NCBI GenBank assembly: GCA_930367205.1
Contig: OV884013.1
Location: 121,993,827-122,057,826 of the forward strand
Origin: Acanthosoma haemorrhoidale
Lineage: Eukaryota > Arthropoda > Insecta > Hemiptera > Acanthosomatidae
Reading direction: 5' to 3'
DNA: 64,000 nucleotides
Shown: piece by piece, positions 45,400 through 56,829 of the stretch
Position numbering within the stretch: the stretch's first letter is position 1
Layout of the letters: the number at the start of each line of letters is the position of its first letter
The notes under the pieces: model-generated
Database searches by the model: none
The model's input: the letters and a program-made list of their open reading frames with translations, nothing else
What the model was told of the DNA's origin: nothing
Made by a program: the position numbers and the translations under genes

Positions 45400-45714
45400 T
45401 TATTGTTTTTTAAACACTTAATTTATTCATTTGAGGCAATAATTGAAATGTATGCAAGGATTGATGATTCCTTGTACTGAATCAGAGCTGCATTGTGAGA
45501 AAGTACTTAAAAAAACAAACGGTTTAAATTTAAAATTATATTAAGTAAAGTCAGGACAAGGTGATGGGGTTCATCTTCAAGCTTCAAAAGTGATTCCTTG
45601 GAGTGGAATGCGTAGAAACACACTTTTTTTGCTGTTTCTTGTTTATTTTGTAACAACTTGTCAAAGTCTAGTTTTCCATTGAGGATCATATTATAAAATA
45701 ATAACAGCTGTTAC
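45400..45714 (-). mobile_element. JockB-related 3' UTR (left arm)
   Basis: Hairpin complement AAGGTGATGGGGTTCATCTT at 45558-45577. A 60-codon frame here reappears in the right arm at 46878-47060 with six differences, but it lies over the UTR hairpin and is not a credible gene. Confidence 0.75.
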
Positions 45715-46852
45715 GACCGAGCTTTCAATTCACAATTCAAATTAAAAGCAATATATTTTAATCCTGTATATGGCCATAACTGATGCCTTTTCTGTACGCC
45801 AGTCGTGTGTTTTGTTCTATGAATAGATTGTATGTGAAATATAAAAAAAATTAGTACACTTTCTTTAAAAATGATTTTAGAAATATGTTAAGCCGGCCTG
45901 AAAGCAGGCAGTATTTTTACGGCCGATCGATTGGAAGCAAAATATTATGATCCTAGGACAAACAGAGGATTTACGATCTGCAGAAACGTCTGAAAGACAA
46001 CAAACTGACCGAATTATGACTATCATAATGGTTTCCTATTTTGAAAAAGGAAAAATACAATTAGAACATAATTTGTAATTCCTGTTCGTTTCATAGAATC
46101 CAAGCTGAAGCGAAATAAAAACGCAAGGTACTTAAGGTACGTAAAATAGATAATCAGATTTGATTGATACATAAATAATTAATTACAGCTAATCAAACCC
46201 TATTCCGTTCCGGTTTTTTACCTCTTGAAAAAGACAAAAAATTCGTTTGTGGACCTACGAAGTGCCCTTGGTCCCATCCTGGTGCTATGAAGGCAGTTAA
46301 TATCGATCTGTCTAAAATATGTAGAGTAAAAGTCGGTCACGCTACCCTCTTTCGGCCTCTATGATTACTGCATCATGTCCGCCCTAGCTCTCTATTAACT
46401 GGGGATGCAACCCTTAGAACGAGGGAGAAGTTGGAGATCGTACCCCCGTGGCCTACAATGACAGAGAGGCTTCTCTTTCGAAATCCCTGTCTCTAAAAGA
46501 ACTCACAATAATTTTGACTTGGAACACAATTGCTTAGCCCGAAGGGTTAGTTATGTTTGCTCTCGAACACTATTGCTTAGCCCGAAGGGTTGGTTATGTT
46601 TGCTCTGGAACCTGGCCTGCCTGCGTTGGTAGACAACGAAAGGAATTACAGGATATTTCTCCTCCTTGTGTATGGACAATGAAACTGTGGCTGGGTCATT
46701 TAAACATATCCAGGAGAGCAGAAGACAAGGAAGAGGAGTACGAGAACAAGTGCAGTAAGAACTAGACAGTGCTCGAGGACTGATTGTTGAAATTTGTTTA
46801 GACATCGTGGTATCTTACAATATTACAATTATTGCCTCAAATGAATAAATAA
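45715..46852. other. Spacer of the large inverted repeat
   Basis: Single-copy sequence with a 43-bp tandem duplication at 46529-46613 (TTGCTTAGCCCGAAGGGTT followed by GTTATGTTTGCTCT). An 84-codon minus-strand frame over it is unsupported. Confidence 0.55.
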
Positions 46853-47270
46853 GTAACAGCAGTTACTATTTTATAATATGATCCTCAATGGAAAACTAGA
46901 CTTTGACAAGATGTTACAAAATAAACAAGAAACAGAAAAAAAGATGTGTTTCTACACATTCCACTCCAAGGAATCACTTTTGAAGCTTGAAGATGAACCC
47001 CATCACCTTGTCCTGACTTTACTTAATATAATTTTAAATTTAAACCGTTTGTTTTTTTAAGTACTTTCTCACAATGCAGCTCTGATTCAGTACAAGGAGT
47101 CGTCAATCCTTGCATGCATTTCAATTATTGCCTCAAATATATAAATCAAGGGGGGGGGGGAAATGTACGTTTTCCCCATTCACCGTTACTTGGAAACATC
47201 TTTGTATGTTCCGTTATTTATTATGCCATTCTGTTCCAAGTGTTGTTGATGTCTTCCTTCCTCACTCGGT
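46853..47270 (+). mobile_element. JockB-related 3' UTR (right arm)
   Basis: The inverse of 45285-45714. Hairpin AAGATGAACCCCATCACCTT at 46990-47009. A G10 run at about 47151-47160 replaces the A-rich stretch of the left arm. Confidence 0.8.
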
Positions 47271-47471
47271 CCAACTACGAAACAGCAGGTCTGTTTCCTA
47301 TTTTAATAAGCTTTGCAAGGCAAGACTCCACAAAACTTGGAAGGACTCGTCTCATAGAAGAGGAATTGACTGGTGCATTAGAATGTTTCAGAGAGAGAAC
47401 TATGTATGGCCCCTGTAATAACTGATTATCATCAATATGTATTAATTAACTTTAAACGTTACTATTGTAAC

Positions 47472-47750
47472 TTTTCAATCAAAAGTCCTGAGAACAAAAG
47501 TTAATGCCCCTTATTACGTCAGCAACAAAACCCTTCATAATGATCTGAATATACCCTACATTATTGAACTCATCCCTTCCAAGTTCATTCCATAGTAAGC
47601 TATCAAACCACCCTAATCCCCTAGGCACAGTCATTGCACTGCGCCACTCATCCCTACAATCCTCCTCGGAGACTAAACATGACAGTTGGGAGTCCTGGCA
47701 ATGGCCAGTTTCACTAATCATGTCTTGAGTGACTGGCGCAGTAGGATCTT
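47472..47750 (+). mobile_element. JockA 3' fragment (right arm)
   Basis: Starts at the same truncation point as the left arm and runs through the RT tail to the early UTR (GGGAGTCCTGGCAATGGCCA). About 30 bases around the stop codon are deleted. Confidence 0.85.
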
Positions 47751-47805
47751 CCAGAGAGTATGTATGGCAGACGAGTAAAATATTATACATGTATTAATTA
47801 CCTTT

Positions 47806-48016
47806 AGGATGATCTTGTATGAAAGTTTCAACACTTGTTTTGTCCACTGAGCAAGAAGAATAAAAGAGAAAGTTAAACGGTTTCAAAGCTGTACTCCATA
47901 TTTCATCTGTATTGTTCAGTAATTCAAGATGTATTGAACACTCATCCATCCACCTCAGCATATTTCGAGTTCGATCTCGCATTCGTGGGCAACATTGAAA
48001 TTTTACTGCTTCCATC
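47806..48016 (-). CDS. Candidate coding exon, family unknown
   Basis: The minus strand from the ATG at about 48016 (GTGATGGAAG context) is open for about 70 codons: MEAVKFQCCPRMRDRTRNML, RWMDECSIHLELLNNTDEIW and KPFNFLFYSSCSVDKTSVET. It then meets CCTAAAG|GTAATT, a fair splice donor. The mixed composition (W, C, D, E, H) is much more protein-like than most frames here. I recognise no domain. It could be a true exon of an antisense gene or a fragment of an unrecognised transposon. Confidence 0.35.
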
Positions 48017-48019
48017 ACA

Positions 48020-48911
48020 AATTCAGGATTTTAGTTCCAAATAAATTACATTTTCCAGTAAATCCTAGAGGTTGCTGGTGTTACTGGCTATACCAGGACC
48101 GGGATACAAATCAAAACATTGTACGAATTAGTTTCAGGTTTAGCGTTCATTAAAAAATACTATACAGTGATATCACAAAAATATCAATTCACTCTTACAA
48201 GTTCAAAACTAATCCACTTTCTATTAGGAGTCATTAGAGCTGTAAGAAAGATCGTTAATTTTTAATAGCCATCATGTAAAATTATGTATTTAACACGCTA
48301 CATGCTGGTTTAATAGCTTTATTTACGTCAATAAATAATGTATAAAAAATGTACTGCAAGGAATCAATTAAAATGAAGTTTTGGTCGAATCTCTGTTTAT
48401 TTACCTTTCAAAGAATACATTTTAGCCGTTAAAAACAAATTATGGTCTTATGGGGAAGATCCTCAGATCACCTACATTAATCTTTCTCTATTACAGAGCA
48501 AAGCGAAAGGTTAATTGTGTCAAAAATGCATTCGTAAAGACCAGTTAATTTTTTTATTTGAGTTGATCAGCGCTGCTGAAGACCGAGCGAAAAGACTGTC
48601 AAGAAGAGCAAAGGCCAACCATGAGATAGGTCAAAGGGTCACAACGACCTATCAGGGTTACCTATCATCTTTTCTGGATTACTTCATTGGTCCTTGTGAG
48701 GGCGTCAAGTTATTTCGGTCAATAAAAATTATTGCTTCCCCGTTGGAGGAAGTAACCTTTTCAAACACGATTTCCTCCTTCGAAAAATACCTGCCACACA
48801 GCACCTGTACCCAATGATATTAGCTATATGACACTTGTGTGAATTATATTTAGCTATAATGATAAAACGGCTATCCCAAACGTTAAAAAACAAAAGTAAA
48901 ACATACAATAC
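48020..48911. other. No confirmed gene
   Basis: A plus-strand frame at 48515-48817 includes LISAAEDRAKRLSRRAKANH and YQGYLSSFLDYFIGP. It is moderately protein-like but has no ATG in good context, clear splice sites or known family. Confidence 0.3.
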
Positions 48912-48915
48912 AATT

Positions 48916-49675
48916 ATATTTATTGTGCTAAAATTACAATCTGCCTTATTAGGCAATAAGTAATTGAGATAAATGTTCTCAAAAAGGTCTCCCAAAGCCA
49001 CATGTTTGACACCTCCCTCACATGCGAAAGAGGAAGCCTTGGGAAGTCCCCCACGCACGTCCATCATCCGCGTCACCGGATAAGAGCCAGTGGAGGCTGA
49101 CCAAAAGCCTGACAGCCATAGACGCTCAGGACATGTTTGGAGAAACTGCCAGGACTTCCACTGTCACGCATTTATAGCAGGTCATGAGGCCGTTTCAGTC
49201 TCCGAGAAGGATTATAGGGATGAGTGGTGCTGTGTAATGACTGTGCTAGGGGATTAGGGTGGTTAGATAAGTCACTATGGAATTTCATAAACTTGGAAGG
49301 GATAAGTTCAAGAATGTAGGGTATATTAAGATCGTTATGAATGGATTTGTTGCTGTCATAATAAGAGGCATTTACTACTGTTCTCTGGACTTTTGATTGA
49401 AAGGATTGGATGCGCTTAATGTTTGACTTTTTTGCTGTCCCCCATAGCTCTATTCCGTATGTCCAGATTGGTTTAAGTATAACTTTGTAGATTGTTTATA
49501 GTATTTTGTAGTTTATAGTAGATTGTAGTTTATTTTCTATTGAGAGATGGGATGTCCTTTGAAGTAGTCTGTACAGTTGTCCAAAGCGTCTGTTTAGTTC
49601 TTGTCTTTTTAGCCTCGTATGTGGGTTCCAGGTCAGTCGCTTGGCGAGATGGAAGCCGAAGTACCGTACAAAAAT
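48916..49675 (-). mobile_element. JockA LINE, 5'-truncated, with short TSD
   Basis: 3' UTR from about 48920, then RT tail coding up to the YFGFHLAKRLTWNPHTRLKR and LNRRFGQLYRLLQRTSHLSI segments. It carries a local duplication of GTAGATTGT/AGTTTATAG near 49488-49530. ATACAATT at 48908-48915 and 49676-49683 is a plausible 8-base target-site duplication. Confidence 0.9.
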
Positions 49676-49683
49676 ATACAATT

Positions 49684-50559
49684 TTAAGTAAGTGCTTAGA
49701 GCCAATAAACCATTTTTACTTCATCTTAGATAAAATATTAAAAATAAATCGTTTAAAAGGCTAATAATAAACTAAGTTGTAGAAAAACTTCAAACCATTA
49801 CAAAATTCATGGGAAAAATAGGCAGATTTGATGAGTACAAAAAGTTCAGATTCGCCTATGTCAGGAACAAAGTTGTATACAATGCTCGAAATAGTTACAA
49901 TGCTAGTTCCTCTCTGGATGGTTGAAAACAAATCCACGGCAGTTTGGATTCATTTCTTAACTAATATAATAATAACTAACATAAAAGCATTAAGACAGAA
50001 GCTAGGTTTAATTAAGTAATCCCTCATGAAAAAAATGCCTAACTTAGAATGTTAAGTTATTTTCAATTCAATAGAATATTTTTTTTTTTTTTGTGCCCTT
50101 GAATTTTTGTGAGCCCTGAAACACCGAAAATGTACAATTAGAAAATTCTTTACAAATATTGCCTGAGGCATATTGTAGAATATTTCACATCACAAGGAGA
50201 AACTACGTACAAAAATAAAAAACACTTTAAAAAAATGAGAATTGCCCCGCCCCTATCTAACAAGACGAAACTATAGTGGGAATTGAAATTTTATAAATTT
50301 AAACAGACGTCATGCTCATAAAGTACTGGGGAGAGAGACATCGCGCCTCGGGAAAGGTCGAAAAAAAGCAAAAAAAAAAATTTAAACAAATAATTTGATG
50401 TAAAATTGTCAAGATTATTTTAAATATATAAAATAAATGAATAATCTGTTACATTATTTATTTAATATTTTGTACATATCATAGTCACTTTTCCATATAC
50501 GGGTCACTCTCGGATATGGGGAGACTCCACTTTTTCCCCTTCTGCTATCAATTATGAAA
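49684..50559. other. AT-rich stretch, nothing recognised
   Basis: Homopolymer tracts. Frames of about 60-75 codons without support. Confidence 0.45.
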
Positions 50560-51308
50560 ATTATCGTATTCACCAACGACCTAGTATATCTGGGAATTAA
50601 AATGGACAGACACCTCCATTTTAGTAACCATTTTACGAAGAAGTTGAAGCTGACACGCACGAAGTCTTACCGGCTTGTGCACTTATTGACTTCCCCCAAT
50701 CTATCACTGCGTCTCAAGCTACTGATTTACAAGAGCATACTCAGGCCCACTCTGCTGTATGGTGCACCGCTATTTCGTTATCTGACGTATACGACAGCTA
50801 AGAAACTCCAACAATTCCAAAAGGTATACTGATGAAAGTGGCCAGAGGTACTTCATTCGAGCAGCGAAGAAACAGTAAGCTGCATGAGATATTTGAGCTG
50901 CCTACGGTGCATGAATTCATCCAACGTAGACATATCAAATTTTCCGACTCATTACAATATCTAACAAACCCGGTGTTTAACACGATAACCCCCGCTCCGT
51001 TCCCCCATCGATGGCAGGACGCTGTCGCGGCTGGAACACTCTAGTCCTAGGTTCTAGGTAGAGATTTAGTTTGTTTTGTTTTGTTTTGTTCCTAGTGTTT
51101 AGTGTTTGGTGTCGGTGTCAAATAGGAGGTGAGCCTCATCACCTAGTGTAAATATAAGACTGAGTACTTTTAACCGCAACACAAATCTATTATATTATGC
51201 ACTCCTCCAAATGCAGGAAGAGGAGAAAATTGTATTCCAAATATTTTGTTATTTTTCTTTTTTTTACATTGTATTGTTTGTTTGAGGTTTTGAAAAAAAA
51301 AAAAAATG
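50560..51308 (+). mobile_element. JockB LINE, 5'-truncated copy with poly-A
   Basis: Reads YLGIKMDRHLHFSNHFTKKL, KLTRTKSYRLVHLLTSPNLS, LRLKLLIYKSILRPTLLYGA and PLFRYLTYTTAKKLQQFQK. A one-base shift follows, then MKVARGTSFEQRRNSKLHEI and NTITPAPFPHRWQDAVAAGT to a stop at 51042-51044. Hairpin AGGTGAGCCTCATCACCT at 51127-51144. It ends GTTTTGAAAAAAAA. One frameshift separates the two halves, otherwise well preserved. Confidence 0.93.
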
Positions 51309-52050
51309 ATCGATTTAAATGAAATGATCAAATATGCAAATAAAAAAAATTCCCGATAGGTGATATTTGTATTTTTATCTAAAAGAAATTTGTAGATAAA
51401 ATAATTACTAATATTATGCCTAAGTACGCTGGATTTTATGGACGGAGGTTACCAAAGTATGACTAGTCAGCACTGGGTGAATCGCACCATACATACCCTT
51501 TAGAACTCGCTACTCTTTACGTCAAATATGTCTCGTTACGCTGACAAGCCTTTGAAGACAGTGAAAGTTAAAGCTGGAAGGTCATTGGCAAGCGGTACTC
51601 GAACCCAAGGTACGACCGATCTCTAAGATATCTAAGGATCAGATCTTGAGGGCTTTTCCGAGATCCGTCGAGGGGATAAAAGCCACGCTCTTTATTCTGA
51701 GGCTTATTAAGATTACGTTGACACGGAAGTCACGAGCGGCCCAGCGAGCTACCACGGGTATGCAAATCCTAGACTCCTTTGGAATGATATTTCTAATTTA
51801 TACGGACATAAAATGGTAATTAAACGGCAGAAAAGTGGTAGTAACAAGCACACGACACGGCTAACAGGAGCTCAATAATCTATCTTTGCTGTATATTAGC
51901 GAACATGACTCTTGCATAAATAGTACTTAATAATAAGTGTTGTTTTTTTTATGCACTGGATTCTTCATCTTGGGTCTATAAACACTTTAAGAAATATTTA
52001 TGTGAGCATTGATAACGCCAGCGTGTTGACAAAGAATCGTCCTATTTCGC
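51309..52050. other. No recognisable gene
   Basis: 51420-51790 is GC-richer. GGTTCGAGTACC on the minus strand near 51595 resembles a B box, but without a paired A box. Confidence 0.35.
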
Positions 52051-52668
52051 TTGCACGGCATTTCCTTTTACAAAAGAAGTATACAGAACCCCGAGCAAGA
52101 TCTGGGTAAGACTGACTGCGTAATTTTCTCCTTCCAAAAGGGAAAAAGTCCGCTACCTACTACTTACACAGTAGGAACGCAGCAAAACTCACCAGCCAAC
52201 AACCTAGTATATCTAGGCATTAAAATGGATAGACACCACCGTTTTAGCAACCATTTTGCGAAGAAGTTGAAGCAAACACGCACGAAGTCTTACCGGCCTA
52301 CGCATTTATTGACTTCATCCAATTTATCACTGCGCCTAAAGCTATTGATTTATAAAAGTGTACTCAGGCCTGCTCTGCTGTATGGTGTACCGCTTTTTAG
52401 TCATCTGACGTATACGACCGCTCGGCGACTCCAACAATTCCAAAACGGTATACTGATAAAAGTGGTCAGAGGTACTTCATTCGAGCAACGGAGCAGCAGT
52501 GAGCTTCACGCGATCTTTGAGCTGCCTACGGTGGATGAATTTATTCAACGTAGACATATCAAATTTTTCGATTGGTTGCAATACGTGACAAACCCGGTGT
52601 TTAGCACGATAACCCCCGCTCCGTTCCCCGATCGATGGCAGGACGCAGTCGAGGCAGGAACGCTTTAG
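52051..52668 (+). CDS. JockB reverse transcriptase C-terminal remnant
   Basis: A 205-codon frame whose LINE homology begins near residue 15. Segments: GKTDCVIFSFQKGKSPLPTT, NNLVYLGIKMDRHHRFSNHF, SLRLKLLIYKSVLRPALLYG, KVVRGTSFEQRSSSELHAIF and STITPAPFPDRWQDAVEAGT, then a stop. This is the region after the RT thumb in Jockey-clade LINEs (family knowledge). It lacks endonuclease and RT catalytic motifs, so it is an intact-looking but non-functional remnant. The first codons come from flanking or internal sequence, so the start is arbitrary. Confidence 0.8.
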   Translation: MHGISFYKRSIQNPEQDLGKTDCVIFSFQKGKSPLPTTYTVGTQQNSPANNLVYLGIKMDRHHRFSNHFAKKLKQTRTKSYRPTHLLTSSNLSLRLKLLIYKSVLRPALLYGVPLFSHLTYTTARRLQQFQNGILIKVVRGTSFEQRSSSELHAIFELPTVDEFIQRRHIKFFDWLQYVTNPVFSTITPAPFPDRWQDAVEAGTL

Positions 52669-52880
52669 TCTATATTGTTTTATTTTTAAGTTTTAGTATG
52701 TAAGTTTTCCCAAATTTGTAAACCGAAGGTGAGCCCCATCACCTAGTCCATAAGTTTTTTGTAATTCTACCCTCCTTCAAATGCATTTTACGCTATGCAG
52801 GAAAAGGAGCCAAAAATCTGTAAATTTGTTCATTTGTTTGTAAAAAAATTTGTTGGATTAAAGGGGGTTTGAAAAAAAAA
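52090..52880 (+). mobile_element. JockB LINE, best preserved RT C-terminus
   Basis: Holds the longest intact JockB frame plus the complete 3' UTR (hairpin 52726-52744) and ATTAAAGGGGGTTTG with a 12-A tail. It is 5' truncated, so the RT palm and YADD motif are not present. Confidence 0.93.
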
Positions 52881-53521
52881 AAAATGAAAAATAAAAAAAA
52901 AGCAAGAATTTCCTATTCTAAATTGGAATAGAAGAGAAAAAAAATTCACGTACTTATAATAACAATTCACAAATAAAACTACGGCCAACCAAAAAGAAAC
53001 AACACAACACACAAGGGGGAGAGCTTTAGAACAGAACAGTTCCATGGTTTTCGTATATGGTTTAAAAAAAATTAGATAATAATAATTATAATTGAGAATA
53101 CAAAGATCCTAAGTTAGCAAGTGCCTGGCTGAGTTGTAAGGATGTGTTTGGAATGAGGACATACAACGAAAATACAACAAAAAACCTATAGTGTTTTAAT
53201 TCGTCCTCTTGTATTATAAAACAAAGCGTAATTATTATTTCATTAAATGTTTCCAATGGCCATGCATGAAGTGGTAAGGCCGAATTCGGTATGTGGTGTT
53301 GAGGAAACAGCGTGGTTGATGCTAGGGTTTTATTCCTCGCAGCCTTAATTTTCGTTTTCATTAACCGTTATGGTTAGTTCTTTATTTAAATAGCTACTCA
53401 CTTATCCTGAGGTGGCCAAGTGAACCAAAACCAGCCCACCGCCCCACGACCGGCAATCGAATCTGTTCTGTGTGTTGACACCAGACGTCTAACCGCAATG
53501 TTATTTAACTAGACTTATTTA
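52881..53521. other. No recognisable gene
   Basis: AT-rich. The 91-codon minus-strand frame at 53086-53361 has no identifiable motif. Confidence 0.4.
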
Positions 53522-54410
53522 AAGACGCTTTGGACAACTGTACAGGCTACTTCAAAGGACATCCCATCTCTCAATAAAAAATAAACTACTAATCTACAAA
53601 GTTATACTTAAGCATATCTGGACATACGAAATAGAGGGACAGCAAAAAAGTCAAACATCAAGCGCATCCAATCTTGAGAACAATTGTAAATGGCCTTTAT
53701 TACGTCAGAAAAAAAACCCTTCGTAACGATCTTAATATGCTCTACATTCTTGAACTCATCCCTTCCAAGTTCATGAAATCCCGTAGTAGCCTAATTAACC
53801 ACCCTAATCCCCTAGCACAGTCATTTCACAGCACCACTCATCCCTATAATCCTCCTTGGAGACTGAAACGGCAGTGGCCTCGTGACCTGCTATAAATACG
53901 TGGCGGTCGGAGTCCGGGCAATGGCCAGCTTTTCCAATCATGTCCTGAGCGTATGTGGCTCTCGCGCTCTTCGTCAGCCTCCACTGGCTCGTATCCGGTG
54001 ACGCGGCTGACGGAGGAGGGTGGGGGGACTTCCCAAGACTCCACTTCCCCTTTCGCATGCGAGGGAAGAGACAATCATGTGGATTTGGGAGGTCTCTGGG
54101 CTGTTTGTAAATACTGTATGAATGAAAAATAAATTTACTGATCAAGTCCATCCCATCCTTTCAATCAAAAGTCCTGAGAACAATAGTAAATGCCCCTTAT
54201 TACGTCAGCACAAAACCCTTCATAATGATCTTAATATACCTTACATTCTCGAACTCATCCCTTCCAAGTTCATGAAATTCCATGGTAACCCATCTAATCA
54301 CCCTAATCCCCTAGCACAGTCAGTAAATATGGTATGAATGAAACCTTTTATCACAATTATTTATTGCCCAATGAGGCAGATTGTAATTTTATCTTAATAA
54401 AAACTGTTGT
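53522..54410 (+). mobile_element. JockA LINE with internal templated duplication
   Basis: RT tail (CGCTTTGGACAACTGTACAG onward), stop, and 3' UTR to the normal end AATAAAAACTGTTGTTATTA. Inside the UTR, after CTGTATGAATG at 54115-54125, about 185 bases of JockA RT coding (54138-54323) are inserted in the same orientation. The UTR then resumes at TAAATATGGTATGAATG. Frames are broken throughout. Confidence 0.92.
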
Positions 54411-54952
54411 TATTATTATTATTAGAATTATTTAGAAGCTATCACCATTTGTCTAGTACAAATTCATCGAAGAAGCTATTATATATTTGTTACCTTAATA
54501 GTAAGTTTTGAAAAAAAAATTCTGATCTGGCTAAAGAAGATTTTTCATAAATACAGTTTAATCGGGAAATCCGCTGGGGTTGTATATAAGGTATATAAAA
54601 AGCTGAACACGTAGACACAACGGACATATGCGACATATGAAAACCATTTTCACAAACACAGCAATGTAGCAATGGCCGTATGGAGAAGTAAATTAGATAG
54701 GAGCACCTGATAAAGCAGTCGATTAAGAAAGCCCCTTGCTATGCAAAACACAAAAGTATACTTCGCAGCTTGAATTTTAAACGAGCATTAAAATTCCTCA
54801 ACTACACGTAGCAATATGTGATCCTTTCTCTCAAATTCTTTACGTTCAATGTCTCCTGTTATATCGACATTAGCAGGGCAATGTAAAAGGTATCCATTAA
54901 GTGGACTGGAATCGCCATCTTTGGATACTCTCTATTTTCACAGCTTTTTTAG
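54411..54952. other. No recognisable gene
   Basis: AT-rich. Nothing seen. Confidence 0.45.
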
Positions 54953-55032
54953 AAATAGAAATTCTTTATTGTTATAAAATTGCAATCTGCTTTATTGGGC
55001 AATAAGTAATTCTGATAAATATTCTCATAACA
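54953..55032 (-). mobile_element. JockA extreme 3' tip
   Basis: About 80 bases of the UTR end (complement of CAGAATTACTTATTGCCCAA through ATAACAATAAAG). A very short 5'-truncated insertion. Confidence 0.8.
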
Positions 55033-56829
55033 GTTTGTGTTCCAATAATCTTATATCACCATAAACCTCAGATACGTTACATCAAGTACCCTTATGTGAA
55101 AATATAAATATATTTAAATAAAGTAAGTTATTATTTGTCTTCAGCTTATGGAATTTTCATGACAGACTGCATACATACTCTTCAAAAAAAAAAAAACATA
55201 ATGATACGTTGAATAATTGAAACAGCCGAAGAAGAAGACAGTCAAGTTCGAATAAACATTGTCATGTTAATAATGCCTTTGTATCGTGAATATAACTTAC
55301 TTGTTTTCTTTATCACACTGAATAAATAAATTAATAAAATACATGACGATATTTTTTTTCCAATTAAAAAAATTTATGGAAACTGTAAGGACTGGTCATA
55401 ATTCACATTCAGGTCATGAAAATAATTTTTTGTCAAGTCAAGCTGAACGTACTTTAAATTGATTTGTTTTTTAAATTTATTTTGTGCTAATTTGTTTAAA
55501 TGTACTTGTATTTATTACTAGTTATATTTTATTGTTTATAGTTAATAAAGTTATAGTGATTCCGAATAAATATATCTCCGTTTTTTGCTTTTTTTTTCTA
55601 AACCCCTTGGTTCGTGAACAGAATTACATTGAACAATAAACAGAAATAAATGGCCGTCGTACATACCCCATTGCAGTTTCAATGACATTCACATGTTATA
55701 CAATATCTACAAAAACTGAGCAGTTGTGTAGTTTTTTTTTTGAACAACGAGGCGCATTGAACTGTGTCATTCGTATAAAAGATTGTGTTGTAGATAGAAT
55801 AATGATTTTCTTCAAACGACACGAACTCATTTGCTAAATTGAAACTATCACCGAAGTACCGTTGAATCAATATAAATTGTTAAGCCCCCGCTGGGATTAG
55901 CTACACGATGTAGACGTGCCATGGCAAGGTGCCAAGGCAGTGAACAGGGCCAGGCAATCCTGGATACCGTGATTCCTATCGCACTCCCCCCCCCCCCCAG
56001 GGCTGGATGCGAATGAATTCAGAACATACCTTCCTCTGGAGAGGATCCTGTGGGAAGGCGCTTCTTACTAAAATAGTCCCCAGGGGGAAAAAAAAAGATG
56101 ACTGAGATACAATATGCATAAATGAACAATTTTGCAATTTAATTAGAAAACTTAAAATAGAAGTCTTGGTTTGGATGGGATACAAGCAATAGTCACTTAT
56201 TATGCTAGTTTTCCGTTAGTAATCAGTTTTAACTGAGTAAAGTCACTTTTTGAGTCGAAACTGTTCAAGCCTTACAAAGAAGGCTTACGTTCCAGCCTTC
56301 ACCCAGTTATCCTTAAGGGTAGTAGATGAGTCACACTTACAACTTTTAAAAAGAAAAAAGGTTGCAATTATACAAGAAAGTTAATGGTGACCCATACTAT
56401 TCCTGAGGGACCCATACTATTCCTGAGGGACCCAGGTCTTGCTCTGTTTCCTTGGCTGATTAATACGAGTACAACATTTCGAAAACTATCTTATTATTAT
56501 TATTATTAGTTCTAATTAATAGCCTACATTAATCAACTATAAACGGACCCATTTCGATCAAACTATGGATTTTTAATGACTGAGCATCGAATATCTTTCC
56601 GAATTCATGCAAATTTTGAAAGGCCGAAAAGGTTTTCGGTAGTTTGTATTTATTACATATTGTAAAAGTACTGGTACTAGAAAGTGCCAGTTGACCAGCC
56701 TTTTCTTTTCATAGAATTTTTATTTCAATCATATTTTGGATAACTGATGGATATATCTTTCACTTTTCATAAATAAATTATATAGAATGGCATTAGCTGA
56801 GTAATATTTTAAAATGTTCTGGATTTTCC
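55033..56829. other. Mostly AT-rich, nothing coding recognised
   Basis: A GC-richer segment at 55890-56050 includes a C14 run. A 20-bp tandem duplication (GACCCATACTATTCCTGAGG) occurs at about 56390-56429. Frames of 60-70 codons are unsupported. Confidence 0.45.

Larger units (their letters stand above)
44909..47750. repeat. 2.8-kb inverted duplication of JockA plus JockB-type UTR
   Basis: Left arm 44909-45714, right arm 46853-47750, spacer 45715-46852. Both arms carry, outside to inside, a JockA 3' fragment cut at the same point (CTTTTCAATCAAAAG), then about 425 bp containing a JockB-type UTR. The right arm has about 200 extra bases (47271-47471) between the two parts. The shared truncation point argues for duplication of a pre-existing pair. 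Confidence 0.88.

Noticed and set aside
45507..47060. A 60-codon ORF conserved in two inverted copies (54 of 60 residues)
   Set aside because: The conservation comes from the inverted duplication; the frame lies on a LINE 3' UTR and includes its hairpin motif.
51585..51605. B-box-like GGTTCGAGTACC on the minus strand as a tRNA gene
   Set aside because: No A box at the right distance and no cloverleaf.
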